Below, one piece after another: positions 1-6,455 of a DNA stretch of 12,103 bases (position 1 is the stretch's first letter; each line of letters begins with the position of its first letter). Made by a program: the position numbers and the translations under genes. The DNA comes from an uncultured Christensenella sp. (lineage in GTDB: Bacteria > Bacillota > Clostridia > Christensenellales > Borkfalkiaceae), in assembly GCA_910586365.1 (NCBI GenBank), contig CAJUGP010000006.1, positions 7,019 through 19,121 of the forward strand. Reading direction: 5' to 3'. The notes under the pieces were generated by a model. It saw only the letters and a list, made by a program, of their open reading frames with translations. It ran no database searches and was not told the origin of the DNA.

Positions 1-152
1 AGGCTCAGAATGGCAGGTTTTTGTCATGTTGAGCGCAGTCGAAACATCTGAGGTTCTGGGGTTGAGATTCTTCGGCGGGCTCAGAATGACAGCGCGGCGG
101 TGCGAGTTCAGAATGGCAGGTTTTTGTCATGTTGAGCGAAGTCGAAACATCT
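1..152. repeat. 152-bp perfect direct repeat, copy 1 (copy 2 at 234-385)
   Basis: By eye, bases 1-152 are identical to 234-385, an offset of 233 bp. The identity ends exactly after the CATCT that closes a hairpin unit. The middle copy of the array (about 125-194) differs by single bases, for example GGTTTTGG instead of GGTTCTGG and GGCAGGCTC instead of GGCGGGCTC. The long perfect identity points to a recent block duplication rather than independent insertions. It may also be why the assembly broke here. Confidence 0.85.
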
Positions 153-233
153 GAGGTTTTGGGGTTGAGATTCTTCGGCAGGCTCAGAATGACAGCGCGG
201 CGGTGCGAGTTCAGAATAGCAGCGTGGCAGTGC

Positions 234-385
234 AGGCTCAGAATGGCAGGTTTTTGTCATGTTGAGCGCAGTCGAAACATCTGAGGTTCTGGGGTTGAGA
301 TTCTTCGGCGGGCTCAGAATGACAGCGCGGCGGTGCGAGTTCAGAATGGCAGGTTTTTGTCATGTTGAGCGAAGTCGAAACATCT
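234..385. repeat. 152-bp perfect direct repeat, copy 2
   Basis: This is the second copy of the block at 1-152. Its right edge coincides with the end of a plus-oriented hairpin unit, and unique DNA (the argH 3' end) starts immediately afterwards at 386. Confidence 0.85.
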
Positions 386-392
386 CGTAAAA

Positions 393-1766
393 TCAATACT
401 TTTTCAAGCGGCGGCGGATCGAGGCGAGCGCCGCTTTGGTTGCCGCTTTGGAAGAGCCGCCCGCCGAATTTCTGCCTTCGGCGGATGCGCGCGTCGTAAC
501 GGCGTTTAACACGTCGCTTTCAAACACGTCGCTTTGCGCGCGGTATTCCTCTAACGTCAAATTGGGCAGCGTTTTGCGGTTCTCGATGCAGTAACGCACG
601 AGTCTGCCCGTGATCGCGTGCGCGTCGCGGAACGGCACGCCGCGTTTTGCAAGATAGTCGGCGACGTCGGTCGCGGTGGAGTAGCCTTCGCCCGCACTTT
701 CGTACATGGTATTCACGTTGAGCGTGATTTTTTCAAGCAGCGCGGTGTAAATGCTCACGCAGGAAAAGAGCGTCGTTTCGGTGTCGAAAAAGGATTCTTT
801 ATCTTCCTGCAAGTCTTTGTTATAGGCGAGGGGAAGCCCCTTTATAGTCGTTAAAATCCCCATGAGGTGCCCGTATACGCGCCCCGTTTTTCCGCGCACG
901 AGTTCGGGAAGATCGGGGTTTTTCTTTTGCGGCATGATCGAAGACCCCGTGGAATATTCGTCGGGAATGTTCCAATAGCCGAATTCTTCGGACGTGTACA
1001 AAATGGTATCCTCGCACAGCCGCGAAAGGTGCGCCATGACGAGCGAGGCGTTAAAGAGATATTCCGCCACGAAATCGCGGTCGGAAACGGCGTCGAGAGA
1101 GTTTTGCGAAACCTCGTCGAACCCTAAAAGCGAAGCGGTATAATCGCGGTCGACGGGGTAAGACGTTCCCGCAAGCGCGGCGCTGCCGAGGGGCAGCACG
1201 TTCATGCGTTTGCGCAGGGCGGAAAAGCGGTCGAGATCGCGCAAAAACATTTCGGAATAGGCGTTGAAATACTGCGCGCAGTTGATCGGCTGCGCTTTGC
1301 GCAGGTGCGTGAATCCCGGCATGATATAGCTGTTCGACTCGCGGGCGCGCTCGCACAGAACCATGATCAGCGCTTTAAGAAGGTCAATCGCCTTGTCGCA
1401 GCTTTCGCGTACGTAAAGGCGCATGTCGGTCGCCACTTGATCGTTGCGCGAACGCGCGGTATGCAGTTTTTTACCCGCGTCGCCGATGCGTTTCACCAAC
1501 TCGCCTTCCACGAACGAGTGAATGTCCTCGGCTTGCTCCATGGCGAGCGCGCCGCTTTCGATATCGCTGAGAACGGCGTTCAGCCCCGTAACGATTTTTT
1601 CGCTCTCTTCGGCGGTGAGAATGCCGCACTTGCCGAGCATGGTTGCGTGCGCGATCGACGCGGTAACGTCCGCGCGGTACAGCTTTTTGTCGAACGGAAG
1701 CGATTGGTTGAAGTCGTCGGCGTCTTGCGCCATCGGGGCGGCGAACCTGCCCTGCCACAGTTTCAT
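393..1766 (-). CDS. argH: Argininosuccinate lyase
   Basis: This cytosolic enzyme cleaves argininosuccinate to arginine and fumarate, the last step of arginine synthesis. The 457 residues match the usual family length of about 460. The protein begins MKLWQGRF, typical of the family. SRNDQ is at 106-110, the GFTHLRKAQP segment that carries the catalytic histidine is at about 151-160, and the fumarase/aspartase-superfamily signature GSSIMPQKKNP, with the catalytic serine loop, is at 274-284. The ATG is preceded by GAGGA 7 nt upstream and by a good promoter. No argG or other arginine gene lies next to it. The stop codon is 8 bp from the repeat array, and I see no clear intrinsic terminator before the array. 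The gene reads away from holA and appears to be a single-gene unit here. Confidence 0.97.
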   Translation of the reverse strand: MKLWQGRFAAPMAQDADDFNQSLPFDKKLYRADVTASIAHATMLGKCGILTAEESEKIVTGLNAVLSDIESGALAMEQAEDIHSFVEGELVKRIGDAGKKLHTARSRNDQVATDMRLYVRESCDKAIDLLKALIMVLCERARESNSYIMPGFTHLRKAQPINCAQYFNAYSEMFLRDLDRFSALRKRMNVLPLGSAALAGTSYPVDRDYTASLLGFDEVSQNSLDAVSDRDFVAEYLFNASLVMAHLSRLCEDTILYTSEEFGYWNIPDEYSTGSSIMPQKKNPDLPELVRGKTGRVYGHLMGILTTIKGLPLAYNKDLQEDKESFFDTETTLFSCVSIYTALLEKITLNVNTMYESAGEGYSTATDVADYLAKRGVPFRDAHAITGRLVRYCIENRKTLPNLTLEEYRAQSDVFESDVLNAVTTRASAEGRNSAGGSSKAATKAALASIRRRLKKY

Positions 1767-1793
1767 AGAGTCATCCTCGTATATTTTCTTTTT

Positions 1794-1822
1794 ATTTTAC
1801 CCGATTCGCGCGCGAAAAGCAA
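1794..1822 (-). promoter_or_regulatory. argH promoter (sigma-A type)
   Basis: On the minus strand, TTGCTT (1822-1817) and TAAAAT (1799-1794) are separated by 17 bp. The predicted transcript starts near 1787, giving a leader of about 20 nt that carries the GAGGA ribosome site. Confidence 0.65.
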
Positions 1823-1851
1823 GCATTTGCCCGCCGTACCCCCTTGTACGC

Positions 1852-1880
1852 TTGAAATTTTTTTGCGGAAATGTTATAAT
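1852..1880 (+). promoter_or_regulatory. holA promoter, extended -10, predicts leaderless mRNA
   Basis: TTGAAA (1852-1857) and TATAAT (1875-1880) are separated by exactly 17 bp, and TGT just before the -10 makes it an extended -10. The expected transcription start, about 7 nt downstream, falls on the holA ATG at 1887. No Shine-Dalgarno-like sequence lies between the promoter and the start codon. Confidence 0.8.
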
Positions 1881-1886
1881 GCTTGC

Positions 1887-2867
1887 ATGAAATACATCGA
1901 GCTTTCCAAAACGCTGAAAGAAGGACCTGCGCGCATCTACCTCGTCGAGGGCGACGACGCGTACTTCCGCGACGGGGCGGTGAAAGCGATCAAAGAGGCG
2001 TGCGCGCTCACCCAACCGCTTCTGAACGAATCGTGCGCGGAAGGGGAAACGCTCAAAAGCGACGCCTTTTTATCCTTCCTTTCCAACCTTTATACCGCAC
2101 CCATGTTCGACGAACTGCGGTTTGTCCGCGTCAATTCCTTTTTTCTCGGCGAACGCGAATGGGAGCGCTTTAAGGGCTATTGCGAAAAGCCGTGCCCTTC
2201 CACCGTGCTTGTGCTCGTGAACGCCGTGAAAAAGCAGGGCGCAGTCGATCTGAAACGGAAGGGCGGCATTACTTACGTCGATTGTTCGCGCGAGAGCGAG
2301 GAAACGCTGTCGCGCTGGCTGTTTACGCTCATGCGCCGCGAAGGGCTTGCGCCCGATCAAGACGCCGTTTCGTATATGGTGCGCTGCTGCGCGCAGGACG
2401 CCGCACGCATGAAATCGGAAACGAGCAAGCTCAAAAGCATACTCGGCGAGGGGGGCAGGGTGACGCGCGCCGCTGTCGAGGAGTACGTGCCCAAAGACGC
2501 GGAGTATAAAATTTACGAGCTGACGCAAGCCGCGTCGCGGAAGAATTTCGACGCGTTTACCGATATCCTGACCGATCTTACGAACAAGGGGTTCGACGAG
2601 CTTGCCGCGCTCGGCTCGCTCTGCGCGCATTACCGCACGCTCGCCGAGATCGCCTCGTCGAATCTGAGCGATAAAGAGCTTTCCGAAACGCTGGGCGTGA
2701 AGCCGTACGCGGTCGGCAAAAACCGCGAGGCGGTAACGCGTTTGGGAGCGAAACGCGTGTGCGAGCTTTACCGCAAGCTGTACGCGTTGTCGTGCGGGAG
2801 CAGGAGCGGCGTTTACCACAAATCGGGCGCGCTGACCGCCGCGATCGCAAATATTTTTTTCGGATAA
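1887..2867 (+). CDS. holA: DNA polymerase III, delta subunit
   Basis: This is the clamp-loader delta subunit, which opens the beta sliding clamp during replication. The 326 residues are close to the usual 330-345. The N-terminal segment YLVEGDDAYFRDG (18-30) matches the family's Y-L-x-x-G-x-(D/E)-x-Y-L pattern. The middle has the helical YMVRCCAQDAARMKSE segment. The third domain includes PKDAEYKIYELTQA and the conserved LGVKPYAVGKN near residues 270-280. The frame stays open far upstream through argH antisense, but homology begins at the ATG at 1887. That ATG has no ribosome-binding site and lies at the predicted transcription start. holA is commonly a stand-alone housekeeping gene in Firmicutes. 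Here it precedes cdaA by 77 bp, and cdaA has its own promoter. Confidence 0.93.
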   Translation: MKYIELSKTLKEGPARIYLVEGDDAYFRDGAVKAIKEACALTQPLLNESCAEGETLKSDAFLSFLSNLYTAPMFDELRFVRVNSFFLGEREWERFKGYCEKPCPSTVLVLVNAVKKQGAVDLKRKGGITYVDCSRESEETLSRWLFTLMRREGLAPDQDAVSYMVRCCAQDAARMKSETSKLKSILGEGGRVTRAAVEEYVPKDAEYKIYELTQAASRKNFDAFTDILTDLTNKGFDELAALGSLCAHYRTLAEIASSNLSDKELSETLGVKPYAVGKNREAVTRLGAKRVCELYRKLYALSCGSRSGVYHKSGALTAAIANIFFG

Positions 2868-2873
2868 CCGAAA

Positions 2874-2899
2874 AAGGGCGGAAAAGCCTTTGCATTTTT
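2874..2899 (+). terminator. Weak candidate holA terminator overlapping the cdaA promoter
   Basis: A short stem, AAGGGC (2874-2879) with GCCTTT (2886-2891) around GGAAAA and including one G-U pair, is followed by GCATTTTT. An alternative 7-bp stem, CGGAAAA (2879-2885) with TTTTCCG (2896-2902), competes with it. Either would be a weak terminator. The region also contains the cdaA -35 box, so some holA read-through into the cdaA operon is likely. Confidence 0.3.
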
Positions 2900-2918
2900 C
2901 CGAAAAAACCGATATAAT
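2890..2918 (+). promoter_or_regulatory. cdaA operon promoter
   Basis: TTGCAT (2890-2895) and a perfect TATAAT (2913-2918) are spaced by 17 bp. The predicted start is near 2925, which gives a leader of about 20 nt carrying AAGGAGA (2933-2939) ahead of the cdaA ATG at 2945. Confidence 0.75.
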
Positions 2919-2944
2919 GAAAACAGCGTTACAAGGAGAAGAAC

Positions 2945-3784
2945 ATGCGTAACCCTGCCGTTGTATGGGAAGGAATCAAAAATATTTTCGTCGAATTTTC
3001 GGGGCGTTGGATCATTGTATTCGAGGCGATCTTTTTATTTATCGTCATCTATTACGTGCTCCGAACGCTCCAAAACAACAACGCGAAACGACTGATTCCC
3101 GTTTATACCGCGCTCGTGCTGCTTGCGGGCGTCATTTGTCTGTTTTCCGAACACCTGTCCGTGGAAGTGTTCTATATCTTCCTCATGCTCACGTCGCTCT
3201 TTTTCCTGCTGCTGTTCAGCATCGACATTAAACGCAGCATTTGGAATTCCAACAAGCGGACGGGCAAAACCGTTTCGGACGTCGCGGCGAAAAAGAACGG
3301 TCCCAACACGGTGAAGGCGGACGCCTGTATCGCGGCGATCGTCCGCGCCGTGCAGAATCTTTCCAAAAACAATATCGGCGCGCTCATCGTGTTCTCCAAC
3401 GGCAATCTGCCCAAAGATATCGTAGACAGCGGCATCGCGCTCGGCGCGAATATTTCGAGCCAGCTCATCGAGGGGATTTTCATTCCCAAAGCGCCTTTGC
3501 ACGACGGGGCGATGATCATCGTCGGCGATAAGATACAGGCGGCGGGGTGTTTCCTACCGCTTACGCAAAAGGACTTTCCCAAGGACTACGGCACGCGCCA
3601 CCGCGCGGGGATCGGCATTACCGAAGTCGCCGACGTTTCCACCGTTATCGTGTCCGAGGAAACGGGCATCGTTTCGGTCGTCAAGCGCGGCGAGATCACG
3701 CGGTATATGGATTCGGAAAGTTTGAAACGGTTCTTAAAGGAATATTATTGGAAAGACGGCAACGCGGAGGGTAAAAGATCGTGA
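2945..3784 (+). CDS. cdaA: Diadenylate cyclase, CdaA type (membrane c-di-AMP synthase)
   Basis: It condenses two ATP into cyclic di-AMP, the messenger that controls potassium and osmolyte balance and cell-wall stability in Firmicutes. The 279 residues match the family length. Three hydrophobic helices (about 22-42, 51-71 and 73-94) form the membrane part. The cytosolic DAC domain (about 120-265) carries the catalytic LHDGAM motif with DGA at 187-189, and the ATP-binding GTRHR at 216-220. The start is set by AAGGAGA five nucleotides upstream of ATG. In many Firmicutes cdaA is followed by cdaR and glmM. Here the stop codon overlaps the GTG start of a microprotein in the cdaR position, and DUF1015 and aspartate kinase genes follow. 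Its activity cannot be judged from sequence, but all the signature residues I can check are present. Confidence 0.96.
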   Translation: MRNPAVVWEGIKNIFVEFSGRWIIVFEAIFLFIVIYYVLRTLQNNNAKRLIPVYTALVLLAGVICLFSEHLSVEVFYIFLMLTSLFFLLLFSIDIKRSIWNSNKRTGKTVSDVAAKKNGPNTVKADACIAAIVRAVQNLSKNNIGALIVFSNGNLPKDIVDSGIALGANISSQLIEGIFIPKAPLHDGAMIIVGDKIQAAGCFLPLTQKDFPKDYGTRHRAGIGITEVADVSTVIVSEETGIVSVVKRGEITRYMDSESLKRFLKEYYWKDGNAEGKRS

Positions 3785-3888
3785 AATTCCTTGAATTTAT
3801 GAAAAAGGTTTTCGTGGAAAACGTGCATATCAAATTGCTTGCGCTCGCGCTCGCCGTCGTCGTCGTCATTATCGTAAACGCTATATGA
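3781..3888 (+). CDS. 35-residue membrane microprotein, possibly a reduced CdaR anchor
   Basis: A GTG start at 3781 overlaps the cdaA stop codon (GTGA), and GGAGGG at 3766-3771 sits 9 nt upstream, an excellent ribosome site. The reading frame ends in a TGA that overlaps the ATG of the next gene (ATGA). The product has a short basic N-terminus (KFLEFMKKVF) and one helix, about residues 17-34, starting IKLLALALAVVVV and ending in VNAI. That pattern resembles the N-terminal membrane anchor of CdaR (YbbR), which normally follows cdaA. No YbbR domain follows, because the next bases code for DUF1015 in another frame. The likely topology is N-in. It may anchor or modulate CdaA, act only as a translational coupler, or be a decayed cdaR. 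The reading frame and its ribosome site are seen directly; the CdaR link is inferred. Confidence 0.7.
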   Translation: MKFLEFMKKVFVENVHIKLLALALAVVVVIIVNAI

Positions 3889-5048
3889 AATCGTGTTTGA
3901 AAATTCCCCGCATTCTGCTGCCCGAAGAGGGGTTTGGAAAGTGGGCGGTGATCGCCTGCGACCAATTCACTTCCGACAGCGGTTATTGGCGGCGCGTGGA
4001 GGAGTTTACGGGCGACGCGCCCTCGACGCTGCGCTTTATTCTGCCCGAATGTTATTTGGGGCAGGACGACGAGGACGCCGCCAAGAAAATCGTTGCATCG
4101 ATGTACCATGCGCTTGAAAGCGGCGCGCTCGGCAAACTGACGCGCGGCTTTCTTCTTACGCGGCGCACGGTATCCACGGGCGTGCGCGAGGGCATTCTCG
4201 CCGCGATCGACCTCGATGCGTATACGGCGGGCAGGGGCGAAACGTCGCCCGTGCGTTCGTCGGAAGAGGTCGTGCCTTCGCGGCTCGGCGCAAGGATCGC
4301 ACTGCGCCGCCGCGCGCCCCTCGAATTTCCCCATGCGATTTTGTTTTATAACGATAAAAAGGGAAAAGTCAAAAAGCTGCTCAAAGGCGAGGACCTTGAA
4401 AAACTGTACGATTTCGATTTGATGGAAGGCGGCGGGCATATCGAAGGATATTTTCTGCCCGAGGATACGTCGGTTGCGCTGTCGCGCGTGATACAAACGC
4501 GCAGCGAACCGTGCTTGGCGGTCGCGGACGGCAACCATTCGGTGGCGGCGGCGAAAGCGTATTGGGAAGAGCTGAAAAAAAAGCTGACCGAGCGCGAAAA
4601 AAACAATCACCCCGCGCGCTTCATGTTGGTCGAGCTTGTCAATCTTTACGACGAATCAATCGTTTTCCACCCCATACACCGTTTGATGAAAGAGGTGGAC
4701 GCGGATACGTTCTGCGATTATTTTATGCGCGCGGTCAAGTGTAAGCGCGAGGGGAACGTGCTTTACCCTTCGCTTCCCAAAGGCGCGGCGGGCGTGCAAA
4801 AATGCGACGAGCTTTGCGAGGAATATCTCAAACAAAACGGCGGGGTCGTCGATTATATCCACGGCGAGCGCGAACTGAAAGCGCTTGCAGGCGAGGATTG
4901 CGTCGGGATCGTGCTGCAAACGGTGGAAAAGGACGGCTTTTTCGCGCAGTTGGAAAACGGCGGCAATTTCCCCAAAAAGACCTTTTCGGTCGGAGAGGCG
5001 AAGGATAAACGCTATTATCTGGAAGGCAGAGAAATCAGTTATGAATAA
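3885..5048 (+). CDS. DUF1015 family protein
   Basis: The 387-residue soluble protein has no signal peptide or membrane segment. It matches the DUF1015 family by the N-terminal WAVIACDQFTSDSGYW (20-35), DAPSTLRFILPE (44-55), the GRGETSPVRSSEEVVPSR segment (116-133) followed by APLEFPH, and ADGNHS (214-219), the position where many relatives have ADGHHR. The biochemical role of the family is not firmly established. The D-G-x-H loop recalls ParB-like and free-serine-kinase folds, and relatives are often found near amino-acid biosynthesis genes, so a small-molecule phosphotransfer role is possible but is inference. The ATG overlaps the stop of the upstream microprotein and I see no clear ribosome site, so translation is probably coupled. 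Its end overlaps the aspartate kinase gene by 8 bp, which supports a shared operon. Confidence 0.88.
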   Translation: MKSCLKIPRILLPEEGFGKWAVIACDQFTSDSGYWRRVEEFTGDAPSTLRFILPECYLGQDDEDAAKKIVASMYHALESGALGKLTRGFLLTRRTVSTGVREGILAAIDLDAYTAGRGETSPVRSSEEVVPSRLGARIALRRRAPLEFPHAILFYNDKKGKVKKLLKGEDLEKLYDFDLMEGGGHIEGYFLPEDTSVALSRVIQTRSEPCLAVADGNHSVAAAKAYWEELKKKLTEREKNNHPARFMLVELVNLYDESIVFHPIHRLMKEVDADTFCDYFMRAVKCKREGNVLYPSLPKGAAGVQKCDELCEEYLKQNGGVVDYIHGERELKALAGEDCVGIVLQTVEKDGFFAQLENGGNFPKKTFSVGEAKDKRYYLEGREISYE

Positions 5049-6357
5049 AGTTTGTAAATTCGGCGGAACGTCCATGGCGGACGGGATCAATATGCAGCGC
5101 GTGGCGAAGATCGTGCTTTCCGATCCGTCGCGGCGTTACGTGGTGGTGTCGGCGCCCGGCAAGCGATTCGGCGGCGATATCAAGATTACCGATCTTTTAT
5201 ACGAAACGGCGGCGGACGTGAAGTCGACGGGCAAAACGGGCGACGCGTTCGAGAAAGTCAAAAACCGCTTTGTCGGCATCGTGCACGAATTGAAACTCGA
5301 TTTCGATATCGAAGCGCTCATGGAAGAAACGCGGCGGCAGATCGAAGAGGAGAACAGCGAAGATTTTGCCGCGTCGCGCGGGGAATATCTTTCGGGGCGC
5401 ATTATGGCGGAGCTGCTCGGCGTTCCCTTTCTCGACGCCCGCGCGGTCGTGAAATTCGATTCCGAGGGCAGGCTCGACAAACGTTCTTACGAACTGCTCC
5501 GCGCGGAGCTGAAAGGCAAGGCGCGCGCGGTCGTGGCGGGGTATTACGGCGAGGACGCAAACGGCAGGGTAAAAACCTTTTCGCGCGGCGGAAGCGATAT
5601 TTCGGGGGCGATCGTCGCACGGGCGGCGGGCGCCGATCTGTACGAGAATTGGACGGACGTAAGCGGCTTTTTGGCGTGCGATCCGCGCATCGTGCCCAAT
5701 CCCGCGCCGATCTCCGCGCTCTCGTATAAAGAGCTGCGCGAGCTTTCGTACATGGGTGCGAACGTGCTGCACAGCGAGAGCATTTTTCCCGTGCGCGAGG
5801 CGGATATTCCCATCCGCATCAAAAATACCTTCCGTCCCGACGATGCGGGCACGGATATTCTTCCCACGAGCAAATACCGTTTTTCGGGCAATACCGTTAC
5901 GGGCATCGCGGGGAAAAAGAATTTTACCGTTATCTTCCTTGAAAAATCGCTCATGAACGCCGAAATCGGGTTTACGTACCGCGTGCTTTCGGTGTTGCTG
6001 CAATACGGCATTTCCTTCGAGCATATGCCTTCGGGGATCGATACCATGTCGTTCGTGATCGACAGCGAGCAGCTCAAAAACGGCGTGCTCGAAAATTTGA
6101 TTCGGGATATCGAAAAAACCGTTCATCCCGACCACATGCACGTATTCGACGACGTGGCGCTGATCGCCGTCGTGGGGCACGGCATGATGAAAAACGTGGG
6201 TACGAGCGCGCGTCTGTTCGAGGCGATCGCCCGCGCGGGCGTCAATGTGCGCATGATCGACCAAGGATCTTCGGAAATCAACATCATTGTCGGCGTCGAT
6301 AACGAAAGCTACGAAACCACCTTAAAAGCCGTTTACGACGAATTTTTCGGCGAATGA
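5041..6357 (+). CDS. Aspartate kinase (ACT-domain regulated)
   Basis: It phosphorylates L-aspartate to aspartyl phosphate, the entry step to lysine, diaminopimelate, methionine and threonine. The 438 residues fit a monofunctional aspartokinase. The kinase domain shows KFGGTS (6-11), SRGGSDISG (181-189) and ENWTDVSGF (202-210). Two ACT domains follow, at about 286-350 and 371-438; the second has GHGMMKNVGTSARLF and MIDQGSSEINIIVGV, typical of allosterically inhibited enzymes. Which amino acid inhibits it cannot be read from the sequence. The ATG at 5041 lies within the last codons of DUF1015. The frame is open further upstream (from 4885), but that part is the DUF1015 gene in another frame, and the family N-terminus begins here. 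The best ribosome-like sequence, GGAAGG, is 14 nt away, so coupling is likely. A strong terminator follows. Confidence 0.95.
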   Translation: MNKVCKFGGTSMADGINMQRVAKIVLSDPSRRYVVVSAPGKRFGGDIKITDLLYETAADVKSTGKTGDAFEKVKNRFVGIVHELKLDFDIEALMEETRRQIEEENSEDFAASRGEYLSGRIMAELLGVPFLDARAVVKFDSEGRLDKRSYELLRAELKGKARAVVAGYYGEDANGRVKTFSRGGSDISGAIVARAAGADLYENWTDVSGFLACDPRIVPNPAPISALSYKELRELSYMGANVLHSESIFPVREADIPIRIKNTFRPDDAGTDILPTSKYRFSGNTVTGIAGKKNFTVIFLEKSLMNAEIGFTYRVLSVLLQYGISFEHMPSGIDTMSFVIDSEQLKNGVLENLIRDIEKTVHPDHMHVFDDVALIAVVGHGMMKNVGTSARLFEAIARAGVNVRMIDQGSSEINIIVGVDNESYETTLKAVYDEFFGE

Positions 6358-6367
6358 AATGGATGAA

Positions 6368-6392
6368 AAACCCCCCGCTGCGCGGGGGGTTT
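6368..6392. terminator. Bidirectional intrinsic terminator
   Basis: An 11-bp perfect stem (6368-6378 with 6382-6392) has the form AAACCCCCCGC, loop TGC, GCGGGGGGTTT. It is followed by GTTTT on the plus strand, and the A-run before it reads as a T-run on the minus strand. It lies 10 bp after the aspartate kinase stop and also downstream of the convergent lipoprotein gene, so it can serve both. Confidence 0.9.
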
Positions 6393-6399
6393 GTTTTAA

Positions 6400-6443
6400 G
6401 CCCCCTTGTGAAAGGGGGAGCGCGTTAGCGCAGTGGGGGATTG
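6400..6443. repeat. Small GC-rich double-hairpin intergenic element
   Basis: Two adjacent hairpins are present: CCCCCTT (6401-6407) with AAGGGGG (6412-6418) around GTGA, and GCGC (6420-6423) with GCGC (6428-6431) around GTTA. A second GGGGG (6435-6439) could compete for the same C-run. It sits between two convergent genes. From memory it resembles a short dispersed element often seen in intergenic regions of gut Clostridia; only one copy lies in this window. Confidence 0.5.
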
Positions 6444-6455
6444 TATCGAGCGCAA

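Larger units (their letters stand above)
1..385. repeat. Array of alternating imperfect-palindrome (REP-like) repeats
   Basis: This gene-free stretch is built from two related hairpin units. The plus-oriented unit is 28 nt, starts TGTCATGTTGAGCG and ends CGAAACATCT; copies lie at 22-49, 125-152, 255-282 and 358-385. The inverted unit is 27 nt, starts AGATTCTTCGGC and ends CTCAGAATGACA; copies lie at 65-91, 168-194 and 298-324. Each plus unit is followed after 15 nt by an inverted unit, except the last, which stops 8 bp before the argH stop codon. Plus units are spaced 103, 130 and 103 bp apart. The linkers hold decayed fragments of the form TCAGAATGGCAG. Similar TGTCATTCTGAGC-type repeats are, from memory, widespread intergenic elements in bacterial genomes. 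No ORF, spacer diversity or transposase is visible. The contig begins inside the array, so its true left extent is unknown. Confidence 0.85.

Noticed and set aside
1..385. CRISPR array
   Set aside because: The repeats alternate in orientation, are spaced 103-130 bp apart, and the linkers are themselves repeated instead of unique. No cas gene is present.
1305..1886. N-terminal extension of the holA frame by 194 codons
   Set aside because: This part is antisense to argH and crosses the divergent promoters. HolA homology begins at the ATG at 1887.
2070..2819. 249-codon minus-strand ORF
   Set aside because: It is a shadow of holA on the opposite strand, with an Arg/Ala/His-rich composition.
3781..3888. 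Frameshifted remnant of a full cdaR
   Set aside because: I looked for YbbR-domain coding in the other frames after the helix. The following bases are fully explained by DUF1015, so no hidden remainder is present; complete loss of the domains remains possible.
3696..4610. 304-codon minus-strand ORF
   Set aside because: It is antisense to the end of cdaA, the microprotein gene and DUF1015, and shows no family features.
4885..5040. Earlier start for aspartate kinase
   Set aside because: The extension runs through the DUF1015 coding region in another frame, and the family N-terminus (MNKVCKFGGTS) begins at 5041.
5197..6264. 355-codon minus-strand ORF
   Set aside because: It lies wholly antisense to aspartate kinase, whose motifs are clear; long antisense frames are expected in this GC-rich codon use. 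Its composition is rich in Arg and His with no recognisable domain.
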